DNA from: SYFT01 sp964471115
GTDB lineage: Bacteria; Acidobacteriota; Vicinamibacteria; Vicinamibacterales; SCN-69-37
Length of the DNA stretch: 64,000 nucleotides
Direction: 5' to 3'
NCBI GenBank assembly: GCA_964471115.1
Contig: CAYYFE010000003.1
Coordinates: forward strand, 62,001 to 126,000
A program made the translations under genes and the position numbers. The notes below the pieces were generated by a model. That model made no database searches, was not told where the DNA came from, and saw only the letters and a list, made by a program, of their open reading frames with translations. The stretch's first letter is position 1, and the number at the start of each line of letters is the position of its first letter. This document shows positions 34,369 to 41,541 of this stretch, one piece after another.

Positions 34369-35612
34369 CGATGAATCGCACGTGGGTGATCGTGATGTTC
34401 CTGGCGATCGGAGCGGGCGCCGTGACCCGGGCGCAGGCCCCGGTCGGCGCGTCGGCGATTGAGCAATTGGTCGCCCTGGCGCTGGCAGAATCGCCGGCGT
34501 TACACGCCGTCCGCGCGGAAGTGGCGATGGCCGAGGGCGAGCGGCGGCAGGCCGGCCTGCGGCCCAATCCGATCGTGGCCATCGACCGTCGCGAACAGTT
34601 CGGTGGCATCGAGTCACAGTCCGCGGTCGGCGTGACGCTGCCGCTCGATCTGTTTCGTCGTGACCCACGGATCGCGGTGGCCGAGTCCGCGACGCGTGCG
34701 GCGCACCTGCGCGTCGAGGAGGCCGTCGTCGATCGGGCGATGCGCGTGCGCATGGAGGCCGCACGCCTTCTGGCCGCGCGGCGGCAGCTGGAGGTGGTCG
34801 GACGGCTGGCCGAGGCGGCGAAGTCACGCGTCGATCTGCTCGCGGCGCGGGTGGAAGCCGGCGCCGGGCGGCCGCTCGATCGCGACCTGGCCGACGTCGA
34901 GTGGCAACGCGCGGAGGCGGACCGTGTCTGGTGGCAGGCCGAAGTCGACGCGGCAACGGCGACCCTGCGCGCGTCGGTGGGGGTGGCGGCGGGCGCGCCG
35001 CTGTCGATCGAGACCTCACTTGAAACCGAAGTGGCCGCGTTTGGTCCGTCGGGGTCGCCGGCAGCCTCTGACGCAAGCGCCAGGCCTGATGTGCGGATCG
35101 CCGCCGAGGCGGTCGCGGCCGCCACAGCTGAGCGCGAGCGCGCGCGCAGTGAAGGCCGCTGGAATCTCAGCGTGACCGGCGCGTACATGACCCGGGTGGT
35201 TGGCATGCCCTCGGGCCGCGACCGGATGCACGAAGCCATGGTCGGCGTCATGGTCGATCTGCCCTGGCGCAACCGCCAGCAGGGCGCCATCGCGGCCGCT
35301 GATGCCGCGCGCCGCGCGGCCGAGGCCACGCTGGCCGATCGCCAATTGACCGCCGCGGCCGAACAGGCGACGGCCCAGTCGCGCGCACAGGCCGCCCTGG
35401 CGATCGTGCGCCGTTATCAGAGCGGCTGGCTCGCCACGGCCGAACGCAATCTGGCCGTGGTTCGCGAAGCCTGGACGCTGGGCGACGCCACGTTGTTCGA
35501 TGTGCTCGACGAAGAACGCCGGTACCTGATGACGCAAACCGAGTACACGACCGCGCTCAGAGACGCGATCGAGATGCACGCCGCGACCCGGCGCGCGATG
35601 GGAGTCCGCTGA
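34365..35612 (+). CDS. cusC: TolC-family outer-membrane efflux protein (CusC-like)
   Basis: 415 residues with a signal peptide (about 1-24). Two OEP repeats of long coiled-coil helices: ESPALHAVRAEVAMAEGERR, GLRPNPIVAIDRREQFGG, VTLPLDLFRRDPRIA, and in the second half VDLPWRNRQQGAIAAADAAR and ATLFDVLDEERRYLMTQTEY. It forms the outer-membrane channel for the pump. ATGA overlap with cusA and TGATG overlap with the adaptor gene show one operon. Confidence 0.9.
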   Translation: MTMNRTWVIVMFLAIGAGAVTRAQAPVGASAIEQLVALALAESPALHAVRAEVAMAEGERRQAGLRPNPIVAIDRREQFGGIESQSAVGVTLPLDLFRRDPRIAVAESATRAAHLRVEEAVVDRAMRVRMEAARLLAARRQLEVVGRLAEAAKSRVDLLAARVEAGAGRPLDRDLADVEWQRAEADRVWWQAEVDAATATLRASVGVAAGAPLSIETSLETEVAAFGPSGSPAASDASARPDVRIAAEAVAAATAERERARSEGRWNLSVTGAYMTRVVGMPSGRDRMHEAMVGVMVDLPWRNRQQGAIAAADAARRAAEATLADRQLTAAAEQATAQSRAQAALAIVRRYQSGWLATAERNLAVVREAWTLGDATLFDVLDEERRYLMTQTEYTTALRDAIEMHAATRRAMGVR

Positions 35613-37159
35613 TGAAGACGCGCATCGTCACCGCCGCTGGTTTCATCCTGATCGGCGCCGCCGCCTACGCGGGGCTGCAGGCGTTGTGGAGCGGCCGGCC
35701 GGCCGCCGAGATCCCCGCCGCCGCGCCGCCGGCAGCCGCACCGGCGATGCCCGTCGAATCCGCCGGCCCGGCCATCGTGTCGCTCTCGACGGAGGCCGTC
35801 GCCCGCGCGGGTATACGCGCGATGCCCGTCGAGCCCGCCGGCGCCGCGGCGGGCCGGTCGGTGCCGGGCACCGTCGAACCGAACGCGTACCGGCAAGTCG
35901 ACATCACCACGCTCCTGGGCGGCACGGTCATCGACGTCCCCGTAATCCTGGGCGAGTCGGTCGAGTCCGGCCAGGTCGTGGCGCGCCTGCGCAGCCCGGA
36001 GCTGACCGACGAGGTGCGCGCCTGGCGCACGGTCCGTGCGGATCGCGATGTCACCGCCAGCCGGCTGGCTCGCGTGCAGCGTCTCGCCGCCATCGGCGCC
36101 GCCAGCCAGCAGGATCTCGAACAGGCGCGGGCTGACGATGTGCGGGCGGCGACGGAGGTGGAGACACGTCTGGCGCGGCTGATGCGGTTCGGGCTTTCAG
36201 AAGCGCAGCTGGCGACCATGGCGGCCGGCGATGCGCTGCCTGACCAGTTCATCGTGCGCGCCTCCGCGCCGGGTGTGGTGATCACCCGCCAGGCCAATCC
36301 CGGCCTCAACGTGGAGGCCGGCGCGCCGATCGTCACGGTGGCCGATTTGCGCGCGGTGTGGGTGATGGCCGATGTGTTCGAGGCCGATCTGGCGTCGCTG
36401 CGGATCGGCCAGTCCGCCGAGGTGCGGGCGGCGGCGTTTGCCGGCCGCCGCTGGACCGGGCGTGTGACGTACATCGAGCCCGCTCTCGCGCGCGAGACCC
36501 GGACGGCGCGGGTGCGTGTGGAAGTGGCCAATGACGATCGGCAGCTGCGCTTCGGCATGTTGACCACCGTGCACCTGGCTGGCAGTGCTGATGACGGGGC
36601 CCGGCCCGGCGTGGTCGTGCCGGCCGCCGCCATTCAGCAGATCGGCGCGGCCGCCGTGGTGTATGTCGAGCAGGCCGCCGGGCGGTACGAAGAGCGTGTC
36701 GTGACACTGGGGGCGTCGGAGGCGGGACTCACACGCGTGACCACCGGACTTGAGGCGGGGGAGCGCGTGGTCGTCGAGGGCGCGTTTGCGCTGCGCGCCG
36801 AACGCGACCGGCTCGGTCTGCCCGCGCCCGCGCCCGTACCTGCACTCGAGCGCCGCGATGAAGGGGTCGGCGGGCCGGCGGCGGCGACGACCGTGGCGGC
36901 GCGCGTCGTCGAGATCACCGCCGCCGGACTCGTGCCGGCGCGGGTCAGTGTGCCAGCCGGGCAGCCGGTGGACCTGGTGTTTGTCCGGCGCGTGGAAGAG
37001 ACGTGCGGCACGGAGCTGGCGATTCCTGATCTCGGGATCCGGCGCGATCTACCGCTCGGACAACGCGTCACCGTGCGTCTGCCGCCACAACCGCCCGGCG
37101 AACTCGCGTTTTCGTGCGGCATGGACATGCTCAAAGGGGTCATCGTGGTAACCCGCTAA
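35612..37159 (+). CDS. cusB: Periplasmic adaptor (CusB-like) with C-terminal cupredoxin-like domain
   Basis: 515 residues. N-terminal membrane anchor or signal (about 5-25), then the membrane-fusion fold: barrel-sandwich (VIDVPVILGESVESGQVVAR), a helical hairpin (ASRLARVQRLAAIGAASQQD), beta-barrel (AVWVMADVFEADLASLRIGQ) and MPD. From about residue 425 an extra cupredoxin-like domain follows, with VPAGQPVDLVFVRRVEETCG and ending FSCGMDMLKG. Cys and Met residues there could bind copper and hand it to the pump. Usual CusB proteins lack this domain or have a different metal-binding module. Confidence 0.9.
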   Translation: MKTRIVTAAGFILIGAAAYAGLQALWSGRPAAEIPAAAPPAAAPAMPVESAGPAIVSLSTEAVARAGIRAMPVEPAGAAAGRSVPGTVEPNAYRQVDITTLLGGTVIDVPVILGESVESGQVVARLRSPELTDEVRAWRTVRADRDVTASRLARVQRLAAIGAASQQDLEQARADDVRAATEVETRLARLMRFGLSEAQLATMAAGDALPDQFIVRASAPGVVITRQANPGLNVEAGAPIVTVADLRAVWVMADVFEADLASLRIGQSAEVRAAAFAGRRWTGRVTYIEPALARETRTARVRVEVANDDRQLRFGMLTTVHLAGSADDGARPGVVVPAAAIQQIGAAAVVYVEQAAGRYEERVVTLGASEAGLTRVTTGLEAGERVVVEGAFALRAERDRLGLPAPAPVPALERRDEGVGGPAAATTVAARVVEITAAGLVPARVSVPAGQPVDLVFVRRVEETCGTELAIPDLGIRRDLPLGQRVTVRLPPQPPGELAFSCGMDMLKGVIVVTR

Positions 37160-37183
37160 GCGGGCGTGCCGTATACTGCCGGG

Positions 37184-37612
37184 GTGACGGCTTTTCGCGC
37201 AGCCATCGTGGTGCTGGTCCTGCTGGTGAGTCCAGTGGTGGCGGCGGCGTGCGAGATCGCGTGCGCAACACCGGCGCACGCCGCGCACCAGGCGCCTGTC
37301 GCTGTCGAGCCGGCCGCGCACCACGACCATCACGCGCATCACGCACCTGTGGCACCCCAGGCCGCCTCGTCAGAGGATCCGGAGCCACAGCCGTTCTCCG
37401 AGCTGCCGCGGATTGGGTCGGACCGTTGTGACCTGCTGACCGTCGTCCCCGGCCGCCCACGCGGGTCGTCGCTTGACCACGCCGCCGCTTCGGTGGCAGC
37501 CGGGCCGTTGGGATTGCCGCCGGTTGCGGCCGAGCCCCGCGTCTCTCACGTGCGTCAGGACGCCGTTCTTCACGCACCTCCACACCGCAGCGCCACCCCC
37601 CTGCGCATCTGA
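37184..37612 (+). CDS. Small exported His/Cys-rich protein, CutF/CopL-like leader (copy 2)
   Basis: 142 residues from a GTG whose -10-like TATACT box ends six bases upstream, pointing to a leaderless or nearly leaderless start. Signal helix (about 5-21), CEIAC (Cys 23 and 27), then HHDHHAHH at about 46-53, a low-complexity Pro/Ala region and a C-terminus HAPPHRSATPLRI. It precedes the multicopper oxidase exactly as cutF precedes cutO in Rhodobacter. Similarity to that family is architectural, not shown by alignment. Confidence 0.65.
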   Translation: MTAFRAAIVVLVLLVSPVVAAACEIACATPAHAAHQAPVAVEPAAHHDHHAHHAPVAPQAASSEDPEPQPFSELPRIGSDRCDLLTVVPGRPRGSSLDHAAASVAAGPLGLPPVAAEPRVSHVRQDAVLHAPPHRSATPLRI

Positions 37613-37697
37613 GCGGGACCTCCAGGTCTCCCTCGCGTCGCCCGCCTCGTTGGAGGTGTAAGGACGCGCTCCGTCTTCCGTTACCGAGTGTGAAAGC

Positions 37698-37717
37698 GCC
37701 GGACCTGTGTATCCGGC
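37698..37717 (+). promoter_or_regulatory. RNA hairpin before the multicopper oxidase
   Basis: GCCGGA pairs with TCCGGC across an eight-base loop. It ends just before the ribosome site AGGAG of the oxidase gene, so folding could hinder translation. It follows leader protein 2. Confidence 0.6.
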
Positions 37718-37730
37718 CAGGAGAACGTTC

Positions 37731-38939
37731 ATGAATCCGAATCGCAGAAGTTTTCTCGCCGGCTTGGCCACCTTTGCCGGCGCTGCCACGGCCAACCGCC
37801 TCGCGGCACAACAACACGTCCACCCTGCGCCTGCGGCGGCCGGCCGGATGGTGGCGCAACCCGACCCTCCGGCGACCGGAGTGGCTGGCGTCGTGCCGGT
37901 CGTCACGCCTGATGTGCCGCATCTACAGCCGACCATGGACGGCCAGGTGAAAGTCTTCCGGCTCGTCGCCGAGCCGGTGAAGACCGAGTTCCTGCCCGGG
38001 CGGAAGGTGGATGCCTGGGGCTTCAACGGCAGCGTGCCCGGTCCGACGATCGAGGTCACGGAAGGTGATCGCGTCCGCATCATCGTCGAGAACAAGCTGC
38101 CGGAGATGTTCGCGCCGCACTGGCACGGACTCGAGGTGCCGCTGGGCCAGGACGGCGTGCCGGGGATTTCGCACGATCCGATACCGCCGGGCGGGTCACA
38201 TACCTACGAGTTCACGCTGACGCAGAACGGGTCGTTTTTTTATCACTCGCACATGCCGATGCAGGAACTGATGGGCATGATCGGGTGGTTCATCGTGCAT
38301 CCGAAACGGGCGCATGAGCCGCGCGTGGATCGCGACTTCGGATTGATCTTCCAGGGCTGGGACATCAAGCCGAACAACACCGTGCCCAACACGCTGGCGA
38401 TGGAGTTCAACTGGCTCACCATCAACGGCAAGGCCGGCCCGGCCACCACCCCCATCGTGGTCAAGAAAGGTGAGCGGGTGCGGCTGCGGCTGGTGAACCT
38501 CAGCATGGATCACCATCCGATTCATCTGCACGGCAATACCTTCTATGTGACGGGGACCGAAGGCGGCCGCGTGAAGGGCGACCTCGAGCGCGAACCGGGC
38601 AACACGGTGATCGTCGGGGTCGCGCAGTCGCGTGATGTCGAGTTCGTCGCGCACAACCCCGGCGAGTGGATGCTGCACTGCCACCTGCCGCACCACATGA
38701 TGAATCAGATGGTGTCGATGGTCGGCCCCGCGCATGGCGCCGGCCCGGGGCAGAGTGTGCCCGGGTATCCGCAGGACATGTGGATGCCGATGGACCACCT
38801 GGCCGGCAACAAACCCGAACTGCACGGCCTGCCGCCCAACTGGTCGGGCGCGATGATGGGCATGATGACGCTGGTTCGTGTGCTCGAGCCCGAGATGTTC
38901 GATCGCATCCAGCAGCTGCGCGCGGAGGTGTCGCGATGA
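37731..38939 (+). CDS. Multicopper oxidase (CutO/CueO-like cuprous oxidase)
   Basis: 402 residues. A twin-arginine-like signal (NRRSFLAGLATFAGAATA) indicates folded export. All copper motifs are present: HWHGLEVPLGQDG, FFYHSHMP, HHPIHLHGNTF and the T1/T3 block WMLHCHLPHHMMNQM. Extra Met and His residues near the C-terminus (MMGMMT) fit copper binding. It probably oxidises Cu(I) in the periplasm. The start has AGGAG at 37719-37723. ATGA overlap with the TolC gene that follows. Confidence 0.93.
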   Translation: MNPNRRSFLAGLATFAGAATANRLAAQQHVHPAPAAAGRMVAQPDPPATGVAGVVPVVTPDVPHLQPTMDGQVKVFRLVAEPVKTEFLPGRKVDAWGFNGSVPGPTIEVTEGDRVRIIVENKLPEMFAPHWHGLEVPLGQDGVPGISHDPIPPGGSHTYEFTLTQNGSFFYHSHMPMQELMGMIGWFIVHPKRAHEPRVDRDFGLIFQGWDIKPNNTVPNTLAMEFNWLTINGKAGPATTPIVVKKGERVRLRLVNLSMDHHPIHLHGNTFYVTGTEGGRVKGDLEREPGNTVIVGVAQSRDVEFVAHNPGEWMLHCHLPHHMMNQMVSMVGPAHGAGPGQSVPGYPQDMWMPMDHLAGNKPELHGLPPNWSGAMMGMMTLVRVLEPEMFDRIQQLRAEVSR

Positions 38940-40273
38940 ACGGCATCGAACGCAGTGCGGAGTGCGCAGTGCGCAGTGCGGAGTGCGTCGTGCGCAGTGC
39001 GGAGTGGATAGTGCGGCGTACGGCCGGCACACTGCTGTGGGTGGCCGTCCTGGTGATGCAGGGTGTGCCGGCGCTCGCCCAGCCACCGGCGCCGACGCTG
39101 GCGCTTGAGGCGCTTGAGACCCGCGCGCTCGAGCGGCACCCTTCGATCGCGAAAGCGGCCGCGGAGGTGGAGGCGGCGCGGGGGCGCGCGGCCCAGGCCG
39201 GCGCGTGGGACAACCCCTCGATTGGCGGCGGTCTGTCCGAGTGGCGCTCGCGTGAAACGCCGAGCGGCACGGTGGGCGGCTTCATCGAGCAGACGTTCAA
39301 CCTCGGCGGCAAACGAAGTGCTGAGCGCGCGTCGGCCGCGGCCGAGTTGGCCGTGCGCGAAGCCGCGCTGGAGCGCGCCCGCCAGCAGGTCCGGCTGGGT
39401 GTGCGCCTTGCGTACTACGACCTCGCGTCAGCCGCCGAACAACGGGCGCTCGCCCAGCGCATTGCGACCGTGGCCGACGAGTCGGTGGCGATCGCGAAGC
39501 AGTTGATGAACGTCGGTCTGGCCGATCGCCCCGACCTGCTGGCGGCCGAGGCCGAGGCCGCGCGGTTGCGCGCGCAGGCCGAGTCGGCGCGCGTCCACGA
39601 GCAGACGGCCTGGCGTCGCCTGGCCATCGCCGCCGGCGACCCTGCGATGGCGGCCCAGCCCGTGGCGCCGCTGCCGGAGGACGGGCCGCCGGTGATCGAT
39701 CGGCAGGCGGCGCTCGATCGGATCCTCGCGCAGAGTCCCGAATGGCGTGAGGCCCAGGCGACTGTCGAGCGCGAGCGGTCCGCGGTCACGGTGGAGCAGC
39801 GCCGCATGTTTCCCGACCTGACGCTGCGTGGCGAAGCGGGATGGAACCGGGAGCACTTTTCGACGCGGTCACGGGCGAAGGGCTGGGAGTTCGGCGCGGA
39901 AGCAGCCGTGACGCTGCCGCTGTTCAATCGCAACCGGGGCGGCGTCATGGCTGCGCGCGCCGAGGTCAGCGTGGCCGAAACCGCCGCCGCGCTGGTGCGG
40001 CTCGCCCTCGAATCGCGCTTCGCCGACGCCTTCGAGGCCTACGCGCAGGCCCGGCTCATGGCCGATGCCTACCGTCAGGCGGTGTTGCCGCGGCTGGAAG
40101 AGGCGATGTCGCTCAACCAGTCGCGGTACAGCGAAATGGCGACGCCGTACCCGCAGGTGCTCGAATCGCGCCAGGCGTACCTGGAAGCGCTGGCCGACTA
40201 CACTGAGGCCGTAGCCGCAGCCTGGCAGTCGGCGATGCAGATTGAAGGCCTGTTGGCGGGAGGTGTGCGATGA
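38936..40273 (+). CDS. TolC-family outer-membrane protein with repeat-encoded N-terminus
   Basis: 445 residues. The first 23 residues are unusual: an array of 7-bp repeats encodes RSAECAV-RSAECVV-RSAEWIV in front of the signal helix (LLWVAVLVMQGVPALA). The mature part is a standard OEP: ALERHPSIAKAAAEVEAARG, NPSIGGGLSEWRSRETPSG, LRGEAGWNREHF and VTLPLFNRNRGGVMAARAEV. The extended n-region would lengthen the signal peptide and add two cysteines. It is coupled to the oxidase upstream and the DUF4440-like gene downstream by ATGA overlaps. Confidence 0.88.
   Translation: MNGIERSAECAVRSAECVVRSAEWIVRRTAGTLLWVAVLVMQGVPALAQPPAPTLALEALETRALERHPSIAKAAAEVEAARGRAAQAGAWDNPSIGGGLSEWRSRETPSGTVGGFIEQTFNLGGKRSAERASAAAELAVREAALERARQQVRLGVRLAYYDLASAAEQRALAQRIATVADESVAIAKQLMNVGLADRPDLLAAEAEAARLRAQAESARVHEQTAWRRLAIAAGDPAMAAQPVAPLPEDGPPVIDRQAALDRILAQSPEWREAQATVERERSAVTVEQRRMFPDLTLRGEAGWNREHFSTRSRAKGWEFGAEAAVTLPLFNRNRGGVMAARAEVSVAETAAALVRLALESRFADAFEAYAQARLMADAYRQAVLPRLEEAMSLNQSRYSEMATPYPQVLESRQAYLEALADYTEAVAAAWQSAMQIEGLLAGGVR
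38952..39007. repeat. In-frame tandem repeat, 7-bp unit GCAGTGC, 8 units
   Basis: Eight 7-bp units (GCAGTGC, GGAGTGC, GTCGTGC) at the very 5' end of the TolC coding region; reverse complement of the CGCACTN array at 17480-17556. Three units equal 21 bp, hence the seven-residue protein repeat. Confidence 0.95.
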
Positions 40274-40725
40274 GACGACTCACGGGGCTGATGACGGCGC
40301 TGGTGCTGGCTGGTGCGATTGGGGTCGCGGCGCAGGAGTCGCCGGAGACGAAGGCGATCACCGCCTTGTTCGCGTCGTACGATGAGGCGTTTAATGCGAA
40401 GGACCTGGCGGCCCTCGGCGCGTTCTACCACCCGGACGTCACGGTGTATGAAGGCGGCGGCATCAACCCGGGGTGGGCCGACTATCGCGACCGCCACCTG
40501 GGGCCCGAACTCAAGGCGTTCGCCAACCTGAAGTTCTCGCATCAGAAGCTTGTGGTGCGCCTGATCGGGCCCGATGCCGCCTATGTCACCGCCGAGTACC
40601 TGCTCGACGCCATGATGGATGGCAAGGAGATCCGCAGCGGCGGGCTGGCCACCTATGTCCTCATTCGCGAGGGCGGACAGTGGAAGATCCGGCACAGCCA
40701 CACCTCATCGCGGCGCCGGACCTGA
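40270..40725 (+). CDS. Exported SnoaL/DUF4440-like (NTF2-fold) protein
   Basis: 151 residues. Signal peptide about 1-21 (LTGLMTALVLAGAIGVAA), then a single NTF2-like domain: ETKAITALFASYDEAFNAKD, LGAFYHPDVTVYEGGGINPG, YVTAEYLLDAMMDGKEIRSG and the closing strand GQWKIRHSHTSS. Such proteins bind small ligands; no catalytic function can be assigned. It overlaps both neighbours (ATGA, TGATG), tying it to copper-module genes. A diverged second copy starts at 49778. Confidence 0.85.
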   Translation: MRRLTGLMTALVLAGAIGVAAQESPETKAITALFASYDEAFNAKDLAALGAFYHPDVTVYEGGGINPGWADYRDRHLGPELKAFANLKFSHQKLVVRLIGPDAAYVTAEYLLDAMMDGKEIRSGGLATYVLIREGGQWKIRHSHTSSRRRT

Positions 40726-41051
40726 TGGCGGCTGGTGCGCCGGCCTCGGGGCAGGGGATCGTGTTGCTGACGCGTTCGACCTGCCAGGACAGCGAGCGGA
40801 TGCGGACGAATCTCAACGCGGCCATCCGCGGGCTGTCGCCGGCGCCTGAATACACGGTTCTTGATCTCGACTCGCTGCCGGCCGACGACGCACGTCGGGG
40901 GTATCCCACCCCGACGCTGCTCGTCGCCGGCCGCGATCTCTTCGGCCTGCCCGGGCCGATACCGCCTCTGCCCGAGCCCACCTGACGGTTCTACGCGGGC
41001 GGAGTTCCGTCCTCTGACGTGATTCGCGAGGCGCTGACGAAGATGCGTTAG
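40725..41051 (+). CDS. Thioredoxin-fold redox protein; candidate selenoprotein with in-frame UGA
   Basis: Read to the first TGA (40983-40985) it is an 86-residue protein: IVLLTRSTCQDSERM (CxxS-type start of a thioredoxin fold), GYPTPTLLVAGRDLFGLPG, ending PPLPEPT. The frame continues past TGA for 21 more residues (RFYAGGVPSSDVIREALTKM) to a TAG at 41049. The extension reads as the fold's missing last strand and helix. Related small thioredoxin-fold proteins, from memory, have Cys-Arg-x-Tyr at this point, so UGA may encode selenocysteine (residue 87). A hairpin 12-27 bases downstream fits a bacterial SECIS. The alternative is simple truncation. Confidence 0.6.
40983..41012 (+). promoter_or_regulatory. 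SECIS-like element at an in-frame UGA
   Basis: UGA is followed by 11 bases and then a hairpin: stem GGGCGG/CCGTCC with loop AGTT. Loop distance from UGA (17 bases) and a G in its first two positions fit the known bacterial SECIS pattern. In the second copy (50143-50172) the stem is GGACGG/CCGTCC, so a G-T wobble becomes an A-T pair and pairing is kept. Confidence 0.5.
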
Positions 41052-41099
41052 GCCGGCGCCGGCACCCAATCAGCGATCAGTTATGGCATACTGCCGACA

Positions 41100-41420
41100 G
41101 TGTCCTCTCGCACCGTCCTCGTGCGCACCCTTGCGGTTGTGTTGCTGCTTTTCGCCGCAGCGGACTTGACTATCGCGGGGGCATGTTCGGACACGGAAGT
41201 GCCGTCGAGCTCTGGAGCGCAGTGGTGTGCCGGACACGATGATGCACCCGCTTCCGGACATGACGGAGACGACTGCTTCTGCTGCTCGCGCACCGTTCGC
41301 GATGAGGCCGTGGCCAGTCAGGTCGCCGACCTGACCGCGATTCCCGCGGCCGAGGGGGCCACTGGCGCCCTTCTCCAGACCCCTCCCACGCCCCTGTACC
41401 ACCCCCCGCTGGCGACATAG
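41100..41420 (+). CDS. Small exported Cys-rich protein, CutF/CopL-like leader (copy 3)
   Basis: 106 residues from GTG. Signal helix about 8-26, then cysteines at 29, 43, 59, 61 and 62 (CFCCS), His/Asp residues between them, and a proline-rich end TPPTPLYHPPLAT. CATACT, seven bases before the GTG, resembles a -10 box, and the string ATACTGCC is shared with copy 2. It is followed by two strong hairpins and then czcC. The proposed role is metal-responsive control of the following genes, inferred from layout. Confidence 0.65.
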   Translation: MSSRTVLVRTLAVVLLLFAAADLTIAGACSDTEVPSSSGAQWCAGHDDAPASGHDGDDCFCCSRTVRDEAVASQVADLTAIPAAEGATGALLQTPPTPLYHPPLAT

Positions 41421-41450
41421 CGCCGCGCCCCACCGTACATCCCTGAATAA

Positions 41451-41514
41451 CCCACGTCGCAGACGTGGGCCTGTCGATTTCGAACGCCCACCCATCTCTG
41501 GGATGGGAGATGGG
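41451..41514 (+). promoter_or_regulatory. Two consecutive hairpins before czcC
   Basis: Hairpin 1 (41451-41469): CCCACGTC, loop GCA, GACGTGGG. Hairpin 2 (41491-41514): CCCATCTC, eight-base loop, GAGATGGG. Both have perfect 8-bp stems. They lie between leader protein 3 and the czcC ribosome site (AAGGA near 41531). No T-run follows. They may act as an attenuator or mRNA stabiliser; no known riboswitch pattern was recognised. Confidence 0.6.
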
Positions 41515-41541
41515 CCGTTTGATTTCACGAAAGGAACAGCT

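Noticed and set aside
31933..35076. 1047-codon open frame on the minus strand under the Cus genes
   Set aside because: Same shadow effect; low-complexity Arg/Pro/His protein with no recognisable domain.
41451..41514. NiCo (czcD-type) or other metal riboswitch before czcC
   Set aside because: Only two isolated perfect hairpins are seen; I could not find the four-helix junction and conserved bases of the NiCo riboswitch.
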